From positions 1 through 22,543 of IMG/VR virus record IMGVR_UViG_3300009170_000295: a stretch of 22,543 nt of DNA; one strand, written 5' to 3'. Of this stretch, positions 7,565 to 14,478 are shown piece by piece. Source of the DNA: a virus. Made by a program: the position numbers and the translations under genes. Every line of letters begins with the position of its first letter. The stretch's first letter is position 1. Under the pieces are notes generated by a model. It worked only from the letters and a program-made list of their open reading frames with translations. It was not told where the DNA came from and did not search any database.

Positions 7565-9471
7565 TGGCACTTTCTACTGAGGACATTGACAAGATTGTTC
7601 GGAGGTTCGCATACCAGTACAAGGGATGGGAGACCGCTTCGAAGAGCTCACCCATAAACCCAGTCACTAAGGAGCGCACTGGTGTAACTCAATATCCTGA
7701 GTATTGGCCGGGGTATAACTATGCCGCTAAGATGTATGACAGCATCTTGCCGCATACCCGGCCTGACATTTACCCAGCTCACTTGCTGAGTGTGCGTGCA
7801 CCTAATCAAACCGATTTGCAGGCTGAGTACATCAGAGCCAACTACAAGCCCACAACACTCAGCGTGTTTGAGGACTTCAAGGCTACGATAAGCCGTGCCT
7901 TTGCAGATCAGAATTGGTCCATCCGATACACGCCAGAACTTGAGCCAATCTTCGGGGATGATACGTTTCAGCGTTATGTGAATAACGAGATTGAAAAGTT
8001 CGGATCACTGGAGTCATTCGTCAAGACCATGCTTCCAACATTGAAGCTGATTGACCCCAATGGCATCATTGCTATCTCACCGGAAGAGGTTGAGACCATC
8101 GAGAATGAAGAGGGAGAAGAGGTGATAAGCAACGATCTTATCAAGCCGATGCCGGAATACTATTCCTGCAAGAGCATCGTGGGGCAGAAGTTCGGAGAGT
8201 ATTTCATGGTGATATCCGATGACAAGAGTGAAGTGAAGGCAGGCAGCAAGATGGAGCATTCAGGCCTTGTGCTTGAGATATATGACACCGATGCAATTTG
8301 GAAGGTATATCAGTACGGCAAGAAGTCCGACATGACATTCTCAGAGCCTGTGCTGTATTATCAGCACAACCTTGGATATGTGCCTGCGCAAAAGCTTCAG
8401 GGCACTCCACAGCTCATCAATGGAGAGATTGCATTCCAGTCACCATTCATCACGGCTGTGCCCTTGTTGGACCAAGTGATTCTCGATGAGTCATACTTGC
8501 AAATCAGCAAAGCCACAAGTGCCTTCCCTTTCATGGTTGCACTTGGAGAGATTTGCGAGTTCATTGACCGCGAAGGAAACAAATGCCAGGACGGCCAAAT
8601 CTTTGATCCAATCAATGGCGGTTACAGGACTTGCGGTTCATGTAACGGGTCCGGAGTGAAGTCAAGATTTTCGCCTACTGGCATGCTATTAATCAAGCCA
8701 AAGACTGCATTGAGCGAAGGCGACAGTGCTTTATCTGGTGAGTACCTAAAGTTCGTGAGCCCTCCAATGGACACATTGAACTTCCTGCGTACAGAGATTG
8801 AGCAGCAGATGGCCAAGGCAAGAAGGATATTGCACTTGCCATCGAGTGACGAAAGCGGAACCATTGGCGAAGCATCGACTGCAACGGGCTCATTGAATAA
8901 GCTGCGTGCGCTGTATGCCTTCATCAAGCCTATCTCAGACCAGCTGTTCAACCTATACGAATTCTGCTTGGTGACAATGGGGCAAATGCGATACGGCGAA
9001 TTCTTTGGCGGTATCAACTTGGTGTATCCAACATCATTCGACATCAGCACTCCGAGCGACTACCTTGCTGTTATCAGCGAAGGCGTGAAGGCTGGTGTGC
9101 CTCCATCGATTACATTCAGTAATGTCTACAACTACATCCGAGCAATTCACTACACCGATGAGGAGACCTCAGCGATTTACGACCTGATCATCAATGCGGA
9201 TGAGTTGCTGCTTATGAGCAGTGCAGACATCGCGTTGCGTGTTGCAAATGGCACGGTTGAAAAGTACCAAGATGTGATTCACCACAGCGCACCTCAGCTG
9301 ATCATGGAGCTCATTCGGAACTACATCCCGACTGAAGATGCACCTCGTTTCATTGACTTACCAATGAGCGAACAGATTGCAGCATTGAATCGCTTGGCAT
9401 CGGATAAGATAGGCACGCAACTGGATCCAATCCAACAGGCGCAACAGGAGCTACTGAATGGCATCATTTGA
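7564..9471 (+). CDS. Portal protein
   Basis: 635 residues. It precedes a MuF-type gene and, further on, scaffold and capsid genes, the standard head order. Length and layout fit a portal: an N-terminal alpha/beta part, a long central region, 'SDESGTIGEASTATGSLNKLRALYAFIKPISDQLFNLY'-like helical stem (about residues 438-475; only key positions matter here), and a polar C-terminus ending in a Gln-rich tail. The dodecameric portal forms the DNA-entry ring at one capsid vertex. Unusual is a Cys cluster, C331, C341, C357 and C360, with 'TCGSCNGSG', which resembles a small metal-binding insertion. The gene ends with a 14-nt overlap on the next gene. Assignment rests on context and general layout. 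Confidence 0.7.
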   Translation: MALSTEDIDKIVRRFAYQYKGWETASKSSPINPVTKERTGVTQYPEYWPGYNYAAKMYDSILPHTRPDIYPAHLLSVRAPNQTDLQAEYIRANYKPTTLSVFEDFKATISRAFADQNWSIRYTPELEPIFGDDTFQRYVNNEIEKFGSLESFVKTMLPTLKLIDPNGIIAISPEEVETIENEEGEEVISNDLIKPMPEYYSCKSIVGQKFGEYFMVISDDKSEVKAGSKMEHSGLVLEIYDTDAIWKVYQYGKKSDMTFSEPVLYYQHNLGYVPAQKLQGTPQLINGEIAFQSPFITAVPLLDQVILDESYLQISKATSAFPFMVALGEICEFIDREGNKCQDGQIFDPINGGYRTCGSCNGSGVKSRFSPTGMLLIKPKTALSEGDSALSGEYLKFVSPPMDTLNFLRTEIEQQMAKARRILHLPSSDESGTIGEASTATGSLNKLRALYAFIKPISDQLFNLYEFCLVTMGQMRYGEFFGGINLVYPTSFDISTPSDYLAVISEGVKAGVPPSITFSNVYNYIRAIHYTDEETSAIYDLIINADELLLMSSADIALRVANGTVEKYQDVIHHSAPQLIMELIRNYIPTEDAPRFIDLPMSEQIAALNRLASDKIGTQLDPIQQAQQELLNGII

Positions 9472-10366
9472 TTCCTTAGTTCGCGATAAGATTGCGCTGT
9501 TCGAGTCAGTGCCTGAGAAGCTGGCAACGGCTGCTCAGAAGACTCAAGCTGAGATATGGCGCAAGATTCGCCCTATCTTGGAAGACATGGATGTCACAGC
9601 TGCCGGAAACATCGAGCAGACTGAAGGTAACATAAGGCGCATTGCACTTATCAGCGATGAACTCAAGAAGGTGCTGGCAGGCGGTGAATACCGCGAAGCA
9701 GTTCGTGCCTTCCTTGGTTCGATTGATGAAGGCGTGCAGTTGACAAATGAGATTGCACGTACATTCGAGAGTGCATTCGAGCCTACTGAAGTGCAAAAGC
9801 AATTGCTACAAATTAGCAAGCAGAATGCAATTAACACCTTTTTTGGTGCTGGGCTGGATGCAAGATTCACGCAGCCATTCCTTGAGCAGCTGACAACCAA
9901 CATCGCAGCAAGGTCACCACTACGCGAGACCGTTGCAGCATTAGAGGGAATAGTCACCGGCACAGAGGCGAATGATGGCAGGCTGCTCGCCAACATCAAG
10001 ACCACAGCAACAACTGCTCAGGCTGTTGCAGATAGAAGCTATTCAGCGGCTGTTAATGATGAACTTGGCATTGAGTGGTTTGAATATCTTGGCGGCGAGA
10101 TACCTACAACACGGCCGTTCTGCGAGCATCGTGAAGGGGAGATATTCCACCGCAAGGAGATTGAAGCATGGGGAGACGGCAAGAATAGTGGTGGCATAAG
10201 AGACATACGTGACGGCACTTGGGCTGGGCGCATAGATGGCACAGATAGCAAGTCAATCTTCACTTTAGTGGGTGGGTGGAATTGCCGACACTATCTGGTG
10301 CCAGTGCCCGATCGCAAAGTGCCTGAGACGGTAAAAGCAAGAGCAAGAGCCGAGGGGTTTATCTAA
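9458..10366 (+). CDS. MuF / SPP1 gp7-type minor head protein
   Basis: 302 residues. The N-terminal two thirds are helical. The C-terminal third holds the family signature: 'TTRPFCEHREGEIFHRKEIEAW' (R219, C222, H224, R225; family residues within this span) and 'GGWNCRHYLVPVP' (C276, R277, H278). In Mu and SPP1 relatives this protein sits inside the procapsid near the portal and is involved in early head assembly or DNA ejection. The start overlaps the portal gene by 14 nt, so the two are co-translated. The stop lies only 2 nt from the stop of the opposite-strand glycosyltransferase and no terminator separates them, so read-through would run antisense to that gene. Confidence 0.85.
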   Translation: MASFDSLVRDKIALFESVPEKLATAAQKTQAEIWRKIRPILEDMDVTAAGNIEQTEGNIRRIALISDELKKVLAGGEYREAVRAFLGSIDEGVQLTNEIARTFESAFEPTEVQKQLLQISKQNAINTFFGAGLDARFTQPFLEQLTTNIAARSPLRETVAALEGIVTGTEANDGRLLANIKTTATTAQAVADRSYSAAVNDELGIEWFEYLGGEIPTTRPFCEHREGEIFHRKEIEAWGDGKNSGGIRDIRDGTWAGRIDGTDSKSIFTLVGGWNCRHYLVPVPDRKVPETVKARARAEGFI

Positions 10367-10368
10367 GC

Positions 10369-11751
10369 CTACTTGTGCTTAAATATTGACACGGTATTGC
10401 GTTCATTCGCTTTGAATTCCGTCACCACTTCAGGACCAGTTGTAAAGTCATTAGCGAAGTGAGAATAAACCACATAGTTAAAGCTTGCCATGTCCATCGG
10501 TATTGATGCTTTTTGCACATTGAAATATGTTTCATTTGCCATGAGCTGAAAGAATCTTAGCGCAATAGCATAAGCACCACCAACAACACCACAATTCAAC
10601 AGAGCCAAGCTTCTTGCATGTTTATACAAGGTCGTGTATTTATGGCTTTTGCAATGCCGCCATTGGTTTAACTTTAGCCAAGGGCTGGAAAGTGTCTGGC
10701 CTTTCTCATAGCCTACATATAGCAAATTCTCATCAACATCAAAAGGATTTCTAAGGACCTCAACATCGGTAGCATCCACGCACCATACATGGCTTGATCT
10801 ATTCTTTTGGATGTAGTCCAACTGCATCAACCAGCGAAAGTCATTCGGGCTGAATTTATGGTCCGGATTTTCTATCTTTACAAATTCGGTCGTGCCTTGA
10901 TTTTCAAAATCGCAATTGGTCAATATTACCAATCGAATGCCTAAATCTTTGCAGCTATTCATAAGTGGCAAAAGCGGATCCACTGCATTGGGCAATAAAG
11001 TTTTTCTCTGTGGATCAATCGAGTAATTAAAATAACTCGATAGCACATAAGGCTTTTGCAATTCGATGTCAGATTCTTTATAAGGAATGAAAGCTTTGCT
11101 ATCTTTCTGCTGAGATAGTCTTCTATGGCTAAGATAACTTTGCGCTGCCACATCTAATCTTGAGGTCCGAGAAACACCAGCCTGATCCAAGCAATAAAAC
11201 AAAGGCTCTGATACATCCATGAAAGCATGCGGAATTAATCCAGCATTCTTGGCTCGAATAGCGTAATCCAAATGCTCATCACCATAAAGCGCATACTGGT
11301 CATCGTAACCTCCTATTTTATCCACTACACTTTTATTGATATACACCATGCAGCCGCAAGGATTGGAATACCATTTATGCGCACCGTATGTTTTTAATAA
11401 CCGGTTACCATTTTGAATTCTTTTTGCCACAACCGAAAACGTGTATGACAGCAATGGCTGATGACTTTCGACATAGGCTTTACACCAATCCGGCGAAGTA
11501 GGATAGCAATCATCATCTGCCAAGAATAGTTGATCGCAGCCTTTGTCAATCAGCAGCTCGATACATTTGTTTTTTGCTTTGGCAATTCCAACATTGACAT
11601 CGAATCGATGGTCCGCATTTGGGTATGGGTCAGTGCTTGCATCATCTACAACTATAATTATGGCTCCATTAGGAAGCAATGCTTTCCACTTGGCAACTGT
11701 ATCAAGCGCGGTATCTCTGCGATTGTGGGTTGTTATTGCTACGCCTATCAT
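10369..11751 (-). CDS. Two-domain glycosyltransferase, antisense within the head cluster
   Basis: 460 residues. The N-terminal half is a clear GT2 enzyme: 'MIGVAITTHNRRDTALDTV', 'IIVVDDASTD' (D36, D37), 'LFLADDDCYP' (D79-D81) and 'GGYDDQYALYGDEHLDYAIRA'. The second half, from about residue 245, starts afresh with 'KPYVLSSYFNYSIDP' and has 'VWCVDATDVEVLRNPF' (D326, D329). This resembles the metal-binding strand of another GT-A fold, so the protein may carry two transferase sites. It is the only minus-strand gene, placed between the MuF and scaffold genes with 2 nt on one side and 63 nt on the other. That is the position of an inserted, independently expressed cargo gene (moron). It may modify virion or host surface sugars; the acceptor is unknown. 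Confidence 0.7.
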   Translation of the reverse strand: MIGVAITTHNRRDTALDTVAKWKALLPNGAIIIVVDDASTDPYPNADHRFDVNVGIAKAKNKCIELLIDKGCDQLFLADDDCYPTSPDWCKAYVESHQPLLSYTFSVVAKRIQNGNRLLKTYGAHKWYSNPCGCMVYINKSVVDKIGGYDDQYALYGDEHLDYAIRAKNAGLIPHAFMDVSEPLFYCLDQAGVSRTSRLDVAAQSYLSHRRLSQQKDSKAFIPYKESDIELQKPYVLSSYFNYSIDPQRKTLLPNAVDPLLPLMNSCKDLGIRLVILTNCDFENQGTTEFVKIENPDHKFSPNDFRWLMQLDYIQKNRSSHVWCVDATDVEVLRNPFDVDENLLYVGYEKGQTLSSPWLKLNQWRHCKSHKYTTLYKHARSLALLNCGVVGGAYAIALRFFQLMANETYFNVQKASIPMDMASFNYVVYSHFANDFTTGPEVVTEFKANERNTVSIFKHK

Positions 11752-11767
11752 GTGTATAAATAAAACT

Positions 11768-11775
11768 CAAAGTTA
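11768..11775 (-). promoter_or_regulatory. Possible -7 box for the antisense glycosyltransferase
   Basis: On the minus strand this reads TAACTTTG, a full match to TAnnTTTG. It lies 16 nt before the start codon at 11751, so the leader would be about 10 nt. No convincing -33 box is seen at the expected distance, which lowers the confidence. Confidence 0.4.
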
Positions 11776-11802
11776 AAGTATTTCAGGCATTGAAAACTTT
11801 CT

Positions 11803-11810
11803 TACCTTTG
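11803..11810 (+). promoter_or_regulatory. Possible -7 box for the scaffold/capsid-assembly operon
   Basis: TACCTTTG matches TAnnTTTG and ends 4 nt before the ATG at 11815. Transcription would start at or next to the start codon, giving a leaderless message. The -33 region has only a weak TTTC at 11781-11784 (18-nt spacing). Together with the minus-strand box at 11768-11775 it would make a divergent promoter pair in a 63-bp gap. Confidence 0.45.
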
Positions 11811-11814
11811 AATC

Positions 11815-12081
11815 ATGAGACACCTTATTCTAAGTAGTGGCCGTATCATTGAAGCCTCTGATATGGTGGCCGAGCACCTTCTTAAAAAGAAAGGAGCAAG
11901 GGAATTGACATTGCAACCAATTAACACCCCTGAAATATATGCCGATCAAACCGGAGGAAGCACTGGAGATAGTGAACTTCCTAAACCTAAACGAAGCCGA
12001 AAACCTGGAGGAAGCAAAGGAGAAGTTCCAGGAGAACTGGGTCAACTCAAAGGAGCTAAACGAAAAGCTCGGAAAGATTAA
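11815..12081 (+). CDS. Small basic protein upstream of, and overlapping, the scaffold gene
   Basis: 88 residues. Residues 1-34 ('LILSSGRIIEASDMVAEHLLKKKGARELTL') look like a small folded domain of the type seen in short phage head-region proteins. The rest is disordered and rich in Lys, Arg, Pro and Gly ('PKPKRSRKPGGSKG', 'GAKRKARKD'). The last 143 nt are shared with the scaffold gene in the +1-shifted frame, so the basic tail is the overprinted part. A TAnnTTTG box 4 nt before the ATG supports this start. Whether the whole reading frame is translated is likely but not certain; no function is recognised. Confidence 0.55.
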   Translation: MRHLILSSGRIIEASDMVAEHLLKKKGARELTLQPINTPEIYADQTGGSTGDSELPKPKRSRKPGGSKGEVPGELGQLKGAKRKARKD

Positions 12082-12763
12082 CGGCACAATTGCACATGTT
12101 GCCAAGCGTGCTTTCGAACCTTTCGGAGTTACCCTCACTGAGGAAGATTTCAAAGACAAGAAGGCGCAAGATGTTCTACGCATGGCCTCAGATCGAGCTC
12201 GCGAGGCTTATGAAAAGCAGCAAGATGAATGGCAGCAACGTGCTGACAAGTCCGGCTCAGAGGAACTTGTAAAAGAGTGGGAGAAGAAATACAAGACACT
12301 CGAAAAGAAGGTTACCGATATTGACTCAGCAAGGCAAGATGCAATCAATCAGTTCGACCAGTTCAAGCTGAAGATGGCAGAGGAGCAAAAGCAGAGCAAG
12401 ATAAACCATACATTCGAGCGCGAACTTGGAGCCATCAAGCTTGATCCTTCCGTGAATGAATTCACCATAAAAGGATTTAAGGCTACCATCAGCGAGAAGT
12501 ATGCAATCGACCTCGAAGAGGACGGCAATATCTTCGTGAAAGACAAGAACAGCGGCGAGCGATTGAAGAGCAAGGAGAAGGCAGGCTCATTCCTTAACCT
12601 TTCTGATGTGCTGCTTCAGGAAGCAACTGCTGCCGGCATCATTCAAAAGAATCCATCAGCAGGGCAAAGAGTGCCGAGACCAGGTGCGCCAATGGTGCCG
12701 CAATTGGAGTCACAATCAGACAAGAAGATACGCGGCATCAACCCTCGATTCTTTTCGAAATGA
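11939..12763 (+). CDS. Capsid scaffolding protein
   Basis: 274 residues, highly charged. It is almost entirely helical and coiled-coil from residue 1 to about 160 ('EEALEIVNFLNLNEAENLEEAKEK', key heptad positions L/I; 'KEWEKKYKTLEKKVTDIDSA'). A small beta region follows ('TIKGFKATISEKYAIDLEEDGNIFVKD' core), then a Pro-rich linker and a basic C-terminus 'KKIRGINPRFF' that could bind the capsid protein. This layout and its place shortly before the capsid gene are typical of scaffolds that guide shell assembly and then leave. The start at 11939 is supported because the helical pattern already runs through the region shared with the upstream ORF. The stop overlaps the next ATG (ATGA). No protease domain is fused. 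Confidence 0.75.
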   Translation: MPIKPEEALEIVNFLNLNEAENLEEAKEKFQENWVNSKELNEKLGKINGTIAHVAKRAFEPFGVTLTEEDFKDKKAQDVLRMASDRAREAYEKQQDEWQQRADKSGSEELVKEWEKKYKTLEKKVTDIDSARQDAINQFDQFKLKMAEEQKQSKINHTFERELGAIKLDPSVNEFTIKGFKATISEKYAIDLEEDGNIFVKDKNSGERLKSKEKAGSFLNLSDVLLQEATAAGIIQKNPSAGQRVPRPGAPMVPQLESQSDKKIRGINPRFFSK

Positions 12764-12921
12764 CAATCAAGCAAGCATACAAAGTATTGAAGCATCATGC
12801 CGATTGGAGGCAAGGGCTCAACAGCGAAATGGTGGAACCAGCACAGCTAACCAAGGCACTTGAGATCGTGCTTGCGTATTTGGAGAATAAACTAACAATG
12901 ACCACGTATGCCACAGTATGA
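12760..12921 (+). CDS. Small 53-residue protein
   Basis: The start overlaps the scaffold stop (ATGA) and the end overlaps the next gene by 14 nt, so the ORF sits exactly in an otherwise non-coding gap. The product reads 'MTIKQAYKVLKHHADWRQG', then 'VEPAQLTKALEIVLAYLEN': two amphipathic helices separated by a turn. Short helical proteins of this 'KVL..H..WR.G' type are common as unnamed phage genes. Function unknown; coding confidence comes from the junctions and the helical pattern. Confidence 0.6.
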   Translation: MTIKQAYKVLKHHADWRQGLNSEMVEPAQLTKALEIVLAYLENKLTMTTYATV

Positions 12922-13180
12922 GGGTTACAATGTCACGGCATCCGATCGCGCTGGAAAGAAATACAAAGCGGTAGATGATGACGGCAATGAGATTCATTTT
13001 GGTGCTTCGGGCTATCGGATTAAGCCCGGCACGGATGCAGGGAATTCTTACTGCGCTCGTAGTGCTGGCATCCCTTCTGAGAAAGGCTCGGCGAATTGGT
13101 GGGCTCGGCAGCTTTGGAGCTGCGAAGGTAAAAGGTCAGTAAGCGATAAACCTTTTTTTGGTAAAATCGAATTGCCTTAA
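12908..13180 (+). CDS. Small Cys/Trp-containing capsid-region protein
   Basis: 90 residues. 'GKKYKAVDDDGNEIHFGASGYRIKPGT' is followed by 'SYCARSAGI' and 'NWWARQLWSCEGKRS'. The order 'K.FG..G....P....Y.AR........W..W.C.GK' resembles a short basic domain found near, or fused to, assembly proteins in other tailed phages. The match is from memory and not exact. It lies between the scaffold and capsid genes in the same operon. The stop codon overlaps the -7 box of a promoter at 13180-13187. Its exact function is unknown; a role in shell assembly is inferred from position. Confidence 0.6.
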   Translation: MPQYEGYNVTASDRAGKKYKAVDDDGNEIHFGASGYRIKPGTDAGNSYCARSAGIPSEKGSANWWARQLWSCEGKRSVSDKPFFGKIELP

Positions 13181-13187
13181 TATATTT
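13156..13187 (+). promoter_or_regulatory. Promoter directly upstream of a terminator (possible short RNA)
   Basis: TTTG at 13156-13159 and TATATTTG at 13180-13187 have a 20-nt spacer, close to the Bacteroidota ideal. Transcription would start near 13193, but an intrinsic terminator lies at 13223-13254. The direct product would therefore be an RNA of about 60 nt unless termination is relieved. Confidence 0.55.
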
Positions 13188-13222
13188 GTCCTGTTTCATA
13201 GTACAAAGTATACGTTAAGGAA

Positions 13223-13254
13223 ATGACTGCAAGCGACGGCAGTCATTTTTTTTT
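13223..13254 (+). terminator. Intrinsic terminator before the capsid gene
   Basis: ATGACTGC (13223-13230) and GCAGTCAT (13239-13246) form a perfect 8-bp stem with an 8-nt loop, followed by an unbroken T-run to 13254. It should end transcripts from the scaffold operon and from the promoter at 13156. The end of the T-run also forms the TTTG -33 box of the capsid promoter. Confidence 0.8.
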
Positions 13255-13284
13255 GCTCAATTCACAGCGACTCCATATCTTTGC
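13252..13284 (+). promoter_or_regulatory. Major capsid gene promoter
   Basis: TTTG at 13252-13255 (the end of the terminator T-run) and TATCTTTGC at 13276-13284 are 20 nt apart, a full match to the Bacteroidota consensus. Transcription would start near 13289 and produce a leader of about 95 nt. This gives the capsid gene a transcript separate from the scaffold genes. Confidence 0.75.
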
Positions 13285-13305
13285 AATTCTATGATGATGT
13301 AGTGA

Positions 13306-13360
13306 GTGCCAACTTTATCGGCACAAAGTAGGCGCAACCTTCCGGCCTAATAACTGAAGG
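13306..13360 (+). promoter_or_regulatory. Structured 5' leader of the capsid gene
   Basis: Two small stems are seen. GTGCC 13306-13310 pairs with GGCAC 13320-13324 (9-nt loop). CCTTC 13338-13342 pairs with GAAGG 13356-13360 (13-nt loop). Neither has a T-run. They may protect the messenger or affect translation; both are short, so this is tentative. Confidence 0.35.
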
Positions 13361-13383
13361 ATCTTCCAAACTACATTTCAATC

Positions 13384-14430
13384 ATGTCTATATCTCGCAT
13401 TCTATCGGAGTGTCCTAATGTGCAAATGTCACTTAGCGAACTCTTTATCGAAGTTGGTCAGCGTGAGCAATTGCCTTTCTTAGAGTTTTTGCTTTCACCT
13501 GAAAACACTAAACTAATCCGCACTGAAGTTTCTCCAGGCGGTGGAAAATTAAAAACAGTTGAAGCACGTTGGATTCAGCGTTTGCCTGAAACAGAAGTAG
13601 AAGAGGGTGGCGACATCCTTACTTGTACTTCAACCAACAACTACGGTGACAGCACAACAACTTACACAGTAGATACAACTGACACTTACACTGCATCACA
13701 GCTTATCAATGCTGCTGACATCGCTCGCCATTGCCAAGAGAATTCTCGCTATGTGCTTGAGTCGGTTATGCGTTTGATGGATGTAATCGACCGCAAGGTT
13801 GCTTCTGCTGCTGCTGTTCAGGCTGTTGCTGACATCGGAAACTGGGGCACTGAAGTTGAAGGTTACTACACTGTAACTGGTGACTGCTTGCAAATTGCTA
13901 CTCGCCAGACTGGCGGCCAAGCATTGAATGAGTTCGCACTTGCTGACATCCTTCAAGCAACTCGCATGGCTAACTATCCAGGTGCGCCTGTGGTATTTGG
14001 TGGTGCTGAGATGCAGCGTTATGCTAATGCTGTGCAAGCTGGTTGCTGCACCCAGTTCGGCATCGACTTGTTGGCTATCAGCCAGCAGAACGGATTCGGC
14101 TTTGCTTACGATTCTCGCGTTGCTGCTGCTCAAGGTTCTCAGTTAAAGAACTTGGTGACAACTGCCGGAGCAATCCAGTGGTTGTCTTTCAACCTTGCTG
14201 ATTGGAACACTGGCATCACTCCTGTTGCTGGATCAAACTACTCTAAGACCTTGGTGTTCACACCTGCTGGAGTACCAGTTGATTTGACAATGAAGGATGA
14301 CTGCGGAAACTTGTCAATTGTGTTGACTACAACTGGAAAGATTGTAACTCTTCCAACTGACATTTACGAAGCAGGCGACAAGTACGCTGGTGTTAACTAT
14401 GTTAACTGTGTTCAGATTGCAAACCCGTAA
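13384..14430 (+). CDS. Major capsid protein (zero-frame product)
   Basis: 348 residues. It follows the portal, MuF and scaffold genes, has its own strong promoter and structured leader, and uses codons strongly biased to GCT, GTT and similar T-ending forms, as expected for the most abundant virion protein. The sequence has a helical region ('ASQLINAADIARHCQENSRYV'-type, about residues 100-140), then 'GAPVVFGGAEMQRYANAVQAG' core residues and beta strands to the end ('LVFTPAGVPVDLTM', 'LSIVLTTTGKIVTLP'), consistent with a HK97-like shell protein. There is no obvious N-terminal delta domain; a separate scaffold is present. The gene ends AAC-CCG-TAA-TAG, a double stop directly behind a -1 slippery heptamer, so a longer form is likely (see the separate entry). 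Confidence 0.75.
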   Translation: MSISRILSECPNVQMSLSELFIEVGQREQLPFLEFLLSPENTKLIRTEVSPGGGKLKTVEARWIQRLPETEVEEGGDILTCTSTNNYGDSTTTYTVDTTDTYTASQLINAADIARHCQENSRYVLESVMRLMDVIDRKVASAAAVQAVADIGNWGTEVEGYYTVTGDCLQIATRQTGGQALNEFALADILQATRMANYPGAPVVFGGAEMQRYANAVQAGCCTQFGIDLLAISQQNGFGFAYDSRVAAAQGSQLKNLVTTAGAIQWLSFNLADWNTGITPVAGSNYSKTLVFTPAGVPVDLTMKDDCGNLSIVLTTTGKIVTLPTDIYEAGDKYAGVNYVNCVQIANP

Positions 14431-14478
14431 TAGGGTCGGTAGGTTTACTCTCGCAAGCCGATGAGGACTTATTGACCC
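14421..14478 (+). promoter_or_regulatory. Candidate -1 ribosomal frameshift signal at the end of the capsid gene
   Basis: AAACCCG at 14421-14427 is read in frame as A-AAC-CCG, exactly the X-XXY-YYZ pattern for tandem -1 slippage, and the next codon is the TAA stop. After a 5-nt spacer (14428-14432), 14433-14446 can pair without interruption with 14465-14478. That gives 14 pairs, of which 9 are Watson-Crick (including a GGGTC/GACCC base) and 5 are G-U, with an 18-nt loop. Spacer and stem fall within the usual range for stimulatory hairpins. There is no T-run, so this is not a terminator. Confidence 0.6.

Noticed and set aside
11530-11776. Plus-strand ORFs opposite the glycosyltransferase N-terminus
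   Set aside because: They mirror the conserved GT2 motifs on the minus strand, are rich in rare-type residues, and have no promoter or partner.
12606-12863. 85-codon plus-strand ORF across the scaffold 3' end
   Set aside because: It is in a shadow frame of the scaffold gene and the 53-codon gene, with low-complexity Gln/Arg content and no start context.
13223-13291. Possible 22-codon ORF starting in the terminator before the capsid gene
   Set aside because: Its first codons are the terminator stem and T-run, and it ends in the capsid promoter; the palindrome and U-tract explain the sequence better.
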